Positions 9,723-16,539 of a stretch of DNA of 20,938 nucleotides are shown in pieces. The notes beneath the pieces were generated by a model, which did no database searches, was not told where the DNA came from, and worked only from the letters and a program-made list of their open reading frames with translations. Source of the stretch: Halomonas halophila (GTDB lineage Bacteria; Pseudomonadota; Gammaproteobacteria; Pseudomonadales; Halomonadaceae); NCBI GenBank assembly GCA_002433675.1, contig DJIP01000271.1, positions 1-20,938 of the forward strand, given 5' to 3'. Position numbers and translations under genes: made by a program. Numbering within the stretch: position 1 is the stretch's first letter; the number at the start of each line of letters is the position of its first letter.

Positions 9723-11158
9723 GTCAGGCCACGCCTTCCCCCGAGCGCCAGGCCAGCGACGAGCCGGCCCTGGCCGAGCTGGGCGCCTGCCAGGCGCTCG
9801 AGGCCTTTCGCAAGCGACGACTGACCCCGAGTCAGGTGATCGAGGACTGCCTTGCGCGGATCGCCCGGGACAACCCTCGGTTCAACGCCTTCGCCCATGT
9901 CGCCAGCGACGAGGCACTGCGTGCCGCCGAGGCCTCCACTCGGCGCTGGCGCGAGGGCACACCATGCGGCCCGCTGGATGGCATCCCGGTCACCATCAAG
10001 GATTTGACGCTGACCCGCGGCATGCCGACCCGCATGGGCTCGCGCACCAGCGACCCGGACGCCGCGATGGAGGTGGACGCCCCTGTCAGCGGCTTTCTGC
10101 GCCAGGCCGGTGCGATCATCGTCGGCAAGACCCTGTCGCCGGAGTTCGGCTGGAAGGGGGTGACCGACAATCCGCTCCACGGCATCGCTCGCAACCCCTG
10201 GAATCCTGCGCTGACCCCGGGGGGCTCCTCCGGGGGCGCCGGAGCGGCGGCGGCGCTCAACCTGGGCATGCTGCACCAGGGCAGCGACGCCGGCGGTTCC
10301 ATCCGCATCCCGTGCAGCTTCACCGGCACCTTCGGCATCAAGCCGACCTTCGGCTGGGTGCCCCAGTGGCCGGCCAGCGCCATGAGCACCCTGTCACATC
10401 TGGGACCGATGACCCGCAGTGTCGAGGACAGCGCCCTGATGATGAGCCTGCTGGCGCAGCCGGACGCTCGCGACGGCTACCTTGGCGGCCCCTGTCCCAT
10501 CGACTGGCGCGCGCCGCCGCCGCAGGACCTGCGCGGCTGGCGCATCGCCCTGAGCCTGGATCTGGGCTACGTCCAGGTGGCGCCGGATATCCGCGCCAGG
10601 GTGGAACAGGCCGCCGGTGAGCTCGAGGCGCTGGGGGCTCGGGTCGAGCGACTCGACCCGGGCTTCGAGGATCCCATCGACACCTTCAATACGCTGTGGT
10701 TCTCAGGCGCTTCCCAGGCGCTTTCGAGGCTGTCGCCACAGCAGCAGGCGCTGCTGGACCCCGGCTTTCTCGAGATCGCCCGTCGCGGCGCCGACATTCC
10801 CCTGGGCGAGTACCTCGACGCCCGCCGCCGGCGCGCCGAGCTGACCGCTTCCCTGGCCGACTTTCATCGGCGCTTCGATCTGCTGGTGACGCCGACGATG
10901 CCGATCTCGCCCTTCGAGGCCGGGCACAACGTGCCGCCGGGTGGTCCCTATCGGGAATGGATGGACTGGACCCCCTTCACCTATCCGTTCAACCTGACCC
11001 AGCAGCCGGCGGCCTCGCTGCCCTGCGGGCTGGATGACCAGGGGCTGCCGGTGGGTCTGCATCTGGTGGGGCCGAAGTTCCGCGATGACAGGGTCATGCA
11101 GGCGGCCGCGCTGCTGCAGGCGCGTCTGCCTCGGCTGAGCCCGCCGGGGCTCGGTTAA
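9719..11158 (+). CDS. Amidase-signature family amidohydrolase
   Basis: A 479-aa amidase that would cleave a carboxamide to the acid plus amine or ammonia. The Ser-cisSer-Lys triad is complete: K94 in VTIKDLT, S170 in PGGSSGGAGA and the nucleophile S194 in GSDAGGSIRIP, with the 24-residue Ser-Ser spacing of the family. The start at 9719 is preferred because GAGGGAGGG lies 5 bases upstream and ATGA couples it to the M20 gene; the frame stays open far upstream, inside that gene, which is a high-GC artefact. It is the last gene of the transporter operon. No glutamyl-tRNA partners (gatB/gatC) are adjacent, arguing against GatA. Substrate unknown: an N-acyl or amide form of a beta-amino acid, or a ureide-pathway amide, is inferred. 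Confidence 0.87.
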   Translation: MSQATPSPERQASDEPALAELGACQALEAFRKRRLTPSQVIEDCLARIARDNPRFNAFAHVASDEALRAAEASTRRWREGTPCGPLDGIPVTIKDLTLTRGMPTRMGSRTSDPDAAMEVDAPVSGFLRQAGAIIVGKTLSPEFGWKGVTDNPLHGIARNPWNPALTPGGSSGGAGAAAALNLGMLHQGSDAGGSIRIPCSFTGTFGIKPTFGWVPQWPASAMSTLSHLGPMTRSVEDSALMMSLLAQPDARDGYLGGPCPIDWRAPPPQDLRGWRIALSLDLGYVQVAPDIRARVEQAAGELEALGARVERLDPGFEDPIDTFNTLWFSGASQALSRLSPQQQALLDPGFLEIARRGADIPLGEYLDARRRRAELTASLADFHRRFDLLVTPTMPISPFEAGHNVPPGGPYREWMDWTPFTYPFNLTQQPAASLPCGLDDQGLPVGLHLVGPKFRDDRVMQAAALLQARLPRLSPPGLG

Positions 11159-11225
11159 AGCGCTCCGTCCTTCGAGGCGGATACAACGGACGATGCGGCG
11201 AGGGTGGTAGAGAATCGACCGCACA

Positions 11226-11260
11226 CGACAGCGGGGCCGATCGGCCCCGCTGTCGTTTTT
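11226..11260 (+). terminator. Rho-independent terminator of the transporter-hydrolase operon
   Basis: CGACAGCGGGGCCGA and TCGGCCCCGCTGTCG form a perfect 30-base palindrome followed by TTTTT, 67 bases after the amidase stop. This separates the operon from tctCBA. Confidence 0.93.
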
Positions 11261-11290
11261 CGTGGCGCCCGATTGACGATGCGCCTTCTT

Positions 11291-11336
11291 TACGGCGCCC
11301 AGTGCAGCGCCTGCTTACGGCGCCCGATACGGCGCC
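11291..11336. repeat. Three direct copies of TACGGCGCC
   Basis: Identical 9-mers at 11291-11299, 11316-11324 and 11328-11336; each contains the palindrome GGCGCC. Could be a regulator-binding array for the tct promoter or a small local duplication. Confidence 0.5.
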
Positions 11337-11413
11337 GTTGGGCCGACAGACGGATATCCCTCACTAAAGTCGCATTTCGCAGTCGTCTTGCTCTGGCTAT
11401 CTTGGTTACACGA

Positions 11414-11434
11414 ATACTTTGTATGATGTAATAC
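11414..11434. promoter_or_regulatory. Candidate operator/promoter element of tctCBA
   Basis: ATAC-TTT-GTAT-GATGTA-ATAC gives two nested inverted repeats of ATAC/GTAT. TATGAT inside it resembles a -10 hexamer, although the best upstream TTGGTT is only 14 bases away. It lies about 150 bases before the tctC start in the only AT-rich part of the gap. Weak evidence. Confidence 0.25.
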
Positions 11435-11581
11435 CTTAGGGCGCGAAAGCCGAAGTAGTCGTCACAAGCGCGGCAATCAAAAGAGCAGCACCCCCTACAG
11501 GAACGGCCATACCGCGTTGTGGCGGCCGTCCCCGCAAGCCAACAACAAGCACTGCCCCGACGGTGGCAAGGAGTGGAAGAG

Positions 11582-12553
11582 ATGCGCAAGTCGATGAGCA
11601 TGACCCTGGGTGGCCTGGCGCTGGTCGTCAGTGCCTCGGTCGCGGCGGACTATCCAGAGCGCGACGTTCGCATGATCGTGCCCTGGGGCGCCGGCGGCGG
11701 TACCGACGGTATCGTGCGCAAGATCTCCAACCTTGCCGAGGAGCCGCTGGGGGGCACCGTCTACGTCGAGAACATCGAAGGCGGCATGAGCGCCAACGGC
11801 CTGGTGCAGGCGCTGGGCGCGCGCCCCGATGGCTACACCCTGATCGCGCTGACCTACGACAGCGTCGTCACCATCCCGTGGCAGGGAATGCTGGCCGGCT
11901 ACGATATCGACAAGCTGGATCTGATCGCGCGAATCACCAGCGAGCCGGACGCCGTCGTGGTGCCGGAGGATTCGCGCTTCGATAGCCTCGAGGCGCTGAT
12001 CGAAGCCGCCAAGGCCGCGCCGGGGGAGATCCGCGCCGGTATCCAGAACATGGGCTCGCGAACCCACCTGACGCTGCTGCAGCTGCAGGACCAGGCCGAG
12101 GTGGAGTTCAAGATCGTCTCCTATCCCGGTGGTGCGGCGCCCCAGAAGGAAGCCCTGCTCAATGGCGAGGTGGACCTGGCGCTGACCAGCCTGGGTGACT
12201 TCGAGTCGTTGATCTCGGCGGGTGACGCCCGTGGCCTGGTGGAGTTCACCGACGTCCAGAGCGAGAGCTTCCCCGACGTGCCCCCGGCATCCGAACTGGG
12301 CTACGACATCCAGATGGGCAGTTTCGTGATCCTGGCGGCGCCTGCCAATACGCCGGACGAAGCCGTGACGGCCCTCGAGGCCGCCTACCAGCAGGCCTAT
12401 GACAGCGAGGAATTCCAGAGCTGGCTGGTCGACGTCGGTGTCACCCCCAACTGGCTGGGCACCGATGAGGTCGAAGACTGGGCCGAACAGACCCAGGATG
12501 AGCTGTTCGCGCGCATGGACGAACTGAAGGAAGCCGGCCTGATCGGCCAGTAA
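11582..12553 (+). CDS. tctC: TctC/Bug-family periplasmic solute-binding protein
   Basis: Extracytoplasmic receptor of a tripartite tricarboxylate transporter (TTT), 323 aa, typical length. Residues 1-22 form a signal peptide (MRKSMSM, hydrophobic core, likely cleavage after SVAA). The mature protein opens with YPERDVRMIVPWGAGGGTDG, the family's first ligand-carboxylate loop, and later has SYPGGAAPQKEALLNGEVDLAL, the second loop region. The ATG at 11582 is preferred because AAGGAG lies 8 bases upstream and it gives a clean signal peptide; the frame is open upstream but has no secretion signal there. tctB and tctA follow in the same direction. The ligand is not predictable: TctC relatives bind citrate and other carboxylates, and many are orphans. 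Confidence 0.9.
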   Translation: MRKSMSMTLGGLALVVSASVAADYPERDVRMIVPWGAGGGTDGIVRKISNLAEEPLGGTVYVENIEGGMSANGLVQALGARPDGYTLIALTYDSVVTIPWQGMLAGYDIDKLDLIARITSEPDAVVVPEDSRFDSLEALIEAAKAAPGEIRAGIQNMGSRTHLTLLQLQDQAEVEFKIVSYPGGAAPQKEALLNGEVDLALTSLGDFESLISAGDARGLVEFTDVQSESFPDVPPASELGYDIQMGSFVILAAPANTPDEAVTALEAAYQQAYDSEEFQSWLVDVGVTPNWLGTDEVEDWAEQTQDELFARMDELKEAGLIGQ

Positions 12554-12559
12554 GCCCGC

Positions 12560-12579
12560 GCCGCCACCGCGGTGGCGGC
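12560..12579. other. Intercistronic hairpin between tctC and tctB
   Basis: GCCGCCACCGCGGTGGCGGC is a perfect 20-base palindrome starting 6 bases after the tctC stop, followed by TATTTT. It may act as a partial terminator or mRNA stabiliser, favouring receptor over membrane subunits, as at 5032-5054. Confidence 0.6.
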
Positions 12580-12599
12580 TATTTTCCGGAGGACTCCCG

Positions 12600-13127
12600 A
12601 TGAAATCGCTTTCCCGCCTGGGGAGCTGGCTGACGGGGCCAACAGGTGTCGTTGTCTGCCTGCTGGCCCTGACCCTGATCTATCTGCTCGAGGCGTTCAA
12701 GATCGCCCCGCCCATCAAGAACGGGGCCCTGACCGCCTCCTTCTTTCCGGTGGCGCTCGCCGTGGTCATGCTGCTGGCGCTGGGGGGGGTGATCCTCTCC
12801 GATCGACGCGAGGCGGCCAGTGGCGAGGCAAGCACCGAGGAAAGCGAAGAGGAAAGCGACAACCGCGACGAGACAACGGGGGCGGCGTGGCGGGGACCGG
12901 TGGCGGTCACCCTGCTCACCGCCGGCTATATCGCCCTGTTTGCCCACCTTGGCTACTTTATCGCCACCTTCATCTACGCCTTTACCATGACGCTGGCCTT
13001 CGCCACCGGGCGGCCCTCGCCGCAGGCGCTTGCGTTCAAGGCGCTGGTGGCCGGCGTGATCACCCTGCTGGGATACGGGCTCTTCGAGCTGGTGTTCCAG
13101 GTTCGACTGCCGACGCCCTGGACCTGA
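12600..13127 (+). CDS. tctB: TctB-type small membrane subunit of a TTT transporter
   Basis: A 175-aa membrane protein with about four hydrophobic helices, as expected for TctB. Helices lie at about 14-32, 46-66, 99-120 and 140-165. Between helices 2 and 3 is a strongly acidic, serine-rich loop (about 68-95), consistent with a halophile-like proteome. GGAGG lies 7 bases before the ATG. tctA starts 3 bases after its stop. TctB sequences diverge widely, so the call rests on helix layout, size and position. Confidence 0.82.
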   Translation: MKSLSRLGSWLTGPTGVVVCLLALTLIYLLEAFKIAPPIKNGALTASFFPVALAVVMLLALGGVILSDRREAASGEASTEESEEESDNRDETTGAAWRGPVAVTLLTAGYIALFAHLGYFIATFIYAFTMTLAFATGRPSPQALAFKALVAGVITLLGYGLFELVFQVRLPTPWT

Positions 13128-13130
13128 CCC

Positions 13131-14645
13131 ATGGACTATCTGATCGAACTTTCCAAGGGCCTTGCCGTGCTGATGCAGCCCGACATCCTGCCCTACCTGA
13201 TCGGCGGCTACCTGATCGGCACCTTCTTTGGTGCCGTGCCGGGGCTCACCTCGATGCTGGCCATCGCGCTGTTGCTGCCGTTGACCTACAGCCTGGATAT
13301 CACTGCGGCGCTGGTCGCCTGCGCTGCCATCTTCATGGCCGGCATGTGCAGCGGCAGTATTACCGCGACCACCATCAATATTCCTGGTGCCCCGGCCTCG
13401 ATGATGACCGCCATCGAGGGCTACCCCATGCAGCAGCGGGGCGAGGGCGCCAAGGCGCTGGGCCACGCCGCCCTGGCCTCGATGATCGGTGGTGCCCTGG
13501 GCGCCATCATGCTGATGGTGATGGCGCCGCTGGCTACCGAGGCGGCGCTGCTGATCCGCACGCCGGGCAAGTTCTCGCTGATTGCCTTCGCCCTGATCGT
13601 GATCGTCATCTCCCAGCGCGGGGCCATCTCCAAGGGCCTGGTCGCCACCACCCTAGGGGTGATGGTGGCCACCGTGGGCATCGACGTGATGCAGCCGGTC
13701 ACCCGGTTCACCTTCGGCACCGGCGTGCTGATGCAGGGCATCGACATCATGCCGCTGGTCATCGGCGCCTTCGCCGTCAGTGAACTGCTGGTGCAGTCGC
13801 AGAATCGCGCCTCGCGTACCGTCGAGGTCGATGCCATCAAGGCCAGCGCCATTCGCCGTCGGGACTTTATTCCGCCCTGGAGCGAGGTGCGCGAGATCGG
13901 CGTCTACCGCTACGTCAAGACCGCCATCATCGGCTACGGCGTCGGCGTGCTGCCGGGCGCCGGTGGCTCCATGGCGGCCTTTGTCGCCTACGCCGAGTCG
14001 ATGCGCAGCTCTCGCCACCCGGAAAAGTACGGCAAGGGGTCGGTGGAAGGTATCGCGGCGGCAGAGGGCGCCAACAACGCCATGTGCAGCGGCGCCTTCG
14101 TGCCGATGCTGTCGTTCGGCATTCCCGGCGATCCCACCACCGCCATCGTGCTGGGCGTGCTGGTGATCAACGGTCTGCAGCCCGGACCGCAGTTCCTCGA
14201 CAGCCAGCTTGCGCTGGTGGCGCCGATGTTCATGGCGCTGCTGGTGGCGGCCCTGGTGATGGTGCCGCTGACGCTCTACGTGCTGGGGCCCTGGTTCGTG
14301 CGGATCGTCTCGATCCGCCGCGATGTGCTTTACGCCAGCATCGCGGTGATCGCGCTGGTCGGCTGCTATGTGGCCACCTACTCGATCTTCCAGATGGGGC
14401 TGGCGCTGGTGTTCGGTGTGCTCGCCTTCCTGCTGCGGCGTCAGGGCTATCCGGTGGCCTGCCTGCTGCTCGGTTTCGTGCTCGGCCCGAGTCTGGAGGA
14501 ATACTGCCGTCGCTCGCTGTCGCTGTCTGATGGCAACCCGCTGATCTTCCTCACCAGTCCCGACAGCCTGTTCTTCCTGGCGCTGACCGGGGTGTTCTAC
14601 TACTTCATGGTGGTGAGAAAGCCCGAGGCGCGACAGCACGCCTGA
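13131..14645 (+). CDS. tctA: TctA-type large membrane subunit of a TTT transporter
   Basis: A 504-aa multi-helix permease that couples import of a carboxylate to an ion gradient. Family motifs are clear: GTFFGAVPGLTS (30-41), TINIPGAPAS (81-90), GYGVGVLPGAGGSMAAF (268-284), EGIAAAEGANNA (306-317) and FGIPGDPTTA (329-338). The N- and C-half copies of the PG and IPG.P motifs show the known internal duplication. No strong ribosome site is visible; with only 3 bases after the tctB stop, translation is likely coupled. Downstream are strong hairpins. Length and motifs indicate an intact gene. Confidence 0.93.
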   Translation: MDYLIELSKGLAVLMQPDILPYLIGGYLIGTFFGAVPGLTSMLAIALLLPLTYSLDITAALVACAAIFMAGMCSGSITATTINIPGAPASMMTAIEGYPMQQRGEGAKALGHAALASMIGGALGAIMLMVMAPLATEAALLIRTPGKFSLIAFALIVIVISQRGAISKGLVATTLGVMVATVGIDVMQPVTRFTFGTGVLMQGIDIMPLVIGAFAVSELLVQSQNRASRTVEVDAIKASAIRRRDFIPPWSEVREIGVYRYVKTAIIGYGVGVLPGAGGSMAAFVAYAESMRSSRHPEKYGKGSVEGIAAAEGANNAMCSGAFVPMLSFGIPGDPTTAIVLGVLVINGLQPGPQFLDSQLALVAPMFMALLVAALVMVPLTLYVLGPWFVRIVSIRRDVLYASIAVIALVGCYVATYSIFQMGLALVFGVLAFLLRRQGYPVACLLLGFVLGPSLEEYCRRSLSLSDGNPLIFLTSPDSLFFLALTGVFYYFMVVRKPEARQHA

Positions 14646-14651
14646 TCTCCT

Positions 14652-14710
14652 GGCGGTGAGTGACCGCCGCAAGACGCGACAAGGCCGCGCCCGAGGGCGC
14701 GGCCTTGTCG
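14652..14710 (+). terminator. Double hairpin downstream of tctA
   Basis: A short stem GGCGGT/ACCGCC (14652-14668) is followed by a 15-bp perfect stem CGACAAGGCCGCGCC/GGCGCGGCCTTGTCG (14677-14710). No T-run follows on the plus strand. Its place between the convergent tctA and hmp genes suggests it ends transcription from one or both sides. Confidence 0.7.
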
Positions 14711-14733
14711 TGATAGCGAGATAAAGGTGCTTG

Positions 14734-14796
14734 TCAGGCGACGCTCTTGCTATGGTCGAGCGGCCGTGAGGGACCGAAGTTCTCATGACGACGGCG
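14734..14796 (-). pseudogene. Remnant of a second flavohemoglobin C-terminus
   Basis: The minus strand reads RRRHENFGPSRPLDHSKSVA then TGA, matching 16 of 20 residues of the C-terminus of the intact hmp exactly 100 bases away (RRHYEHFGPSRPLDHSKSAA). Over 64 bases, 52 are identical, and several differences are silent. Similarity stops at about 14797; the further 37 bases up to the hmp stop do not resemble hmp. No start codon or globin/FAD part remains, so this is a truncated paralogue or a diverged partial duplication. Confidence 0.8.
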
Positions 14797-14833
14797 CAGC
14801 GCAGACACGTCGAACAAGATAGCCAGCTGCGGC

Positions 14834-16018
14834 TCAGGCGGCACTCTTGCTGTGGTCGAGCGGACGCGAGGGCCCGAAATGCTCGTAGTGACGGCGCTGC
14901 TCGGGGATGCCCAGCTCTGCCAGATGACTGTCGATGGCGCTCATGAAGGGCTGCGGGCCGACGAAGTAGCACTGGGCGTCGCCGCCGGGCAGCAGGCGGG
15001 CCAGCAGCTCGCGCTCGAGGCGGCCCTTGATGTCGCCGCCGTCGCCTTCCTCGTAGGCGCAGACCCGGGTCATCAGCTGCGGATACTCCTGGGCAAGGGC
15101 GTCGACCTCGCCACGGAAGGCGTGGTGGTCGATGTTCCTTGCCGCGTGGACGTAGCAGACCCGACGTCCCTGGGCCAGCGCCTGACGCGCCAGCGGCAGC
15201 ATCGGCGTCTGGCCGACGCCGCCGCTGATCAGCATCACCGGCGCGTCGCCATCGTCCAGGGTCAGCTCACCGGCGGGGGGCAGCAGTTCCAGGGTGTCGC
15301 CGACGCGCATCTGCTGATGCAGGAAGTTGCTGACCAGGCCGCCCGGCTCCTGTTTCACCGAGATCCGATAGTCGCGGCCGTTGGGGCTGCCGGACAGGCT
15401 GTAGTGGCGATGCACGATCTCCTCGTCCACCGCCAGGCGCAGGCCGATGTACTGGCCAGGCTCGGCATCGGCCACCGGCTGGCCATCGACCGGCTCCAGG
15501 GTGAAGGAGCGGATCACCTCGCACTCGCGCTGGATCTGGGCGACACGGAACGCGCGCAGTCCACGCCAGCCGCCGGGGCGCTCGGCGAAGGCCTGATAGC
15601 GTTCGGCTTCGGCGGCGATCAAGAGCGCGGCCAGATCGTTGTACAGGGCCGCCCAGGCGTCGGCGATCTCCGGCGTCACCACCTCGCCCAGCACCTCGCC
15701 GATGGCGGCCATCAGGCATTCGCCGACGATGGGGTACTGCTCGGGCTGGATGCCCAGCGAGACGTGCTTGCTGATCACTGTCTGCATCGAGTCGATGACC
15801 TCCTGGGGCTGGCGGCGCAGGCCGACGTAGGCCAGCACCCCTCGTGCCAGCGCCTTCGGCTGGCCGCCGTCGGCCTGATGGGCCTGGTTGAACACCGCCT
15901 TGACCTCCGGATAGCGCTCGAACATCAGCGGATAGAAGCGGGCGGTGATGGCATCGAGGTGCTCGGCGACCAGAGGGGCGGTGGCATCGATGATGGCGTC
16001 CTGGGCAGCGGTGGTCAT
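14834..16018 (-). CDS. hmp: Flavohemoglobin, nitric oxide dioxygenase
   Basis: Converts NO plus O2 and NAD(P)H to nitrate in the cytosol; under low oxygen it reduces NO. The 394-aa protein matches the usual length (E. coli Hmp 396). The globin domain (1-140) has distal Y29, proximal heme ligand H85 in SKHVSLGIQPEQY and Y95. The FAD domain has RHYSLSGSP (204-212) and the NAD domain GGVGQTPML (266-274) and YFVGPQPFM near the end; the C-terminus has HYEHFGP. The ATG at 16018 is chosen because AGGAGA lies just upstream and it gives the normal N-terminus; an upstream in-frame start at 16057 adds 13 unmatched residues. It is divergent from norR and has a sigma-54 promoter about 200 bases upstream, so NO-activated NorR probably controls it. 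Confidence 0.96.
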   Translation of the reverse strand: MTTAAQDAIIDATAPLVAEHLDAITARFYPLMFERYPEVKAVFNQAHQADGGQPKALARGVLAYVGLRRQPQEVIDSMQTVISKHVSLGIQPEQYPIVGECLMAAIGEVLGEVVTPEIADAWAALYNDLAALLIAAEAERYQAFAERPGGWRGLRAFRVAQIQRECEVIRSFTLEPVDGQPVADAEPGQYIGLRLAVDEEIVHRHYSLSGSPNGRDYRISVKQEPGGLVSNFLHQQMRVGDTLELLPPAGELTLDDGDAPVMLISGGVGQTPMLPLARQALAQGRRVCYVHAARNIDHHAFRGEVDALAQEYPQLMTRVCAYEEGDGGDIKGRLERELLARLLPGGDAQCYFVGPQPFMSAIDSHLAELGIPEQRRHYEHFGPSRPLDHSKSAA

Positions 16019-16234
16019 GGCGTCTCCTGTCAGGGATATGGCGCAGCGCGCTCCCACTGTGGCAAAAAACCTTCACCGCGTCGGAGGGCTGGCTCGTTTG
16101 GGCTTACTTTGCTCTATGGCTTGGGTTCAGAGGAGCAGTTGATGTGCCACAACGCCTGTGCTCCTTCCACGGGCTCGGGGCGTATCGCTCGTCTCCCTTC
16201 TGTACCTTGTATAGAGCAAGCGATATGCCGCTTC

Positions 16235-16249
16235 GCCAGGGGTGTGCCA
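16235..16249 (-). promoter_or_regulatory. Sigma-54 (RpoN) promoter for hmp
   Basis: On the minus strand TTGGCACACCCCTGGC matches the sigma-54 consensus TTGGCAC-N5-TTGC with a perfect -24 element and the required GG-N10-GC spacing; one -12 base differs (TGGC for TTGC). Transcription would start near 16223, giving a leader of about 205 bases to the hmp ATG. The divergent gene encodes NorR, a sigma-54 activator, which supports the site strongly. Confidence 0.75.
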
Positions 16250-16381
16250 AGTTGCCGCAGTGCTGGCATCGCTGTGCTGGTAGAAAAGGGGGCGGGTCGC
16301 GTGGGAGCGCAGGGTGCTTGGCGACGGCGCTGGTCAGGGGACTAGGCTTGTTCCTGGCCCGTTTTCGGCCACGCGTCAGAC

Positions 16382-16436
16382 CCGCTTCTGGCCGGTTTCT
16401 GTCCCGCTTCTGGCCCGTTTCTGGCCCGGCATTCGC
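16382..16436. repeat. 11-bp tandem repeat array, about five units
   Basis: Successive 11-mers CCGCTTCTGGC, CGGTTTCTGTC, CCGCTTCTGGC, CCGTTTCTGGC and CCGGCATTCGC run head to tail; units 1 and 3 are identical, unit 4 differs at one base, unit 2 at a few, and the last is degenerate. A related CTGGCCCGTTTTCGGCC lies just before. The array is between the hmp sigma-54 promoter and norR. Confidence 0.75.
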
Positions 16437-16488
16437 CCAGGGCGGTGGCACCTCACGCGGTCACCATCGAGGGTGGATGTCGATCTGA

Positions 16489-16529
16489 CACTATAAGTGC
16501 TATCGTTTTGACACTGTTGATAGTCAAAA
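16489..16529. promoter_or_regulatory. Inverted repeats upstream of norR, candidate NorR/enhancer region
   Basis: CACT-ATA-AGTG (16489-16499) is followed by TTTTGAC-N10-GTCAAAA (16506-16512 and 16523-16529), a perfect 7-bp inverted pair, and both contain TGACACT nearby. GT-N7-AC, the reported NorR core, fits at 16479-16489 and at 16523-16533, but this pattern is common by chance. The element lies 240-300 bases upstream of the hmp promoter and immediately before norR, a suitable place for an enhancer and autoregulation. Confidence 0.4.
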
Positions 16530-16539
16530 GGACATTCTG

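Larger units (their letters stand above)
11261..11581. other. Non-coding stretch upstream of tctC
   Basis: No convincing gene. It contains three TACGGCGCC direct repeats (11291-11336), a repeated GGCGCCCGAT (11264-11273 and 11319-11328), an AT-richer patch at about 11361-11440 that probably holds the tctC promoter, and about 140 bases of leader ending in an AAGGAG ribosome site (11568-11573). No open frame here has coding character. Confidence 0.6.
16019..16539. other. hmp-norR divergent intergenic region (521 bases)
   Basis: Holds a long hmp leader, a leftward sigma-54 promoter (16235-16249), an 11-bp tandem repeat array (16382-16436) and an AT-rich island with inverted repeats directly before norR (16484-16530). 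TTGCTCTAT (16109-16117) and ATAGAGCAA (16211-16219) are a perfect 9-bp inverted pair bracketing much of the leader. A 67-codon frame at 16142-16345 follows an AGGAG, but its composition and overlap with the promoter argue against a gene. Confidence 0.7.

Noticed and set aside
16206..16265. NsrR-type operator in the hmp leader
   Set aside because: No 11-1-11 inverted repeat resembling the NsrR consensus could be found; the sigma-54 promoter plus NorR explains control better.
16142..16345. 67-codon cysteine-containing frame with AGGAG upstream, between hmp and norR
   Set aside because: It spans the sigma-54 promoter of hmp, continues the frame left open antisense to hmp, has an unconvincing composition and matches no family I recognise.
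14852..16345. 497-codon plus-strand open frame antisense to hmp
   Set aside because: Stop-free by base composition only; the minus strand gives an intact flavohemoglobin.
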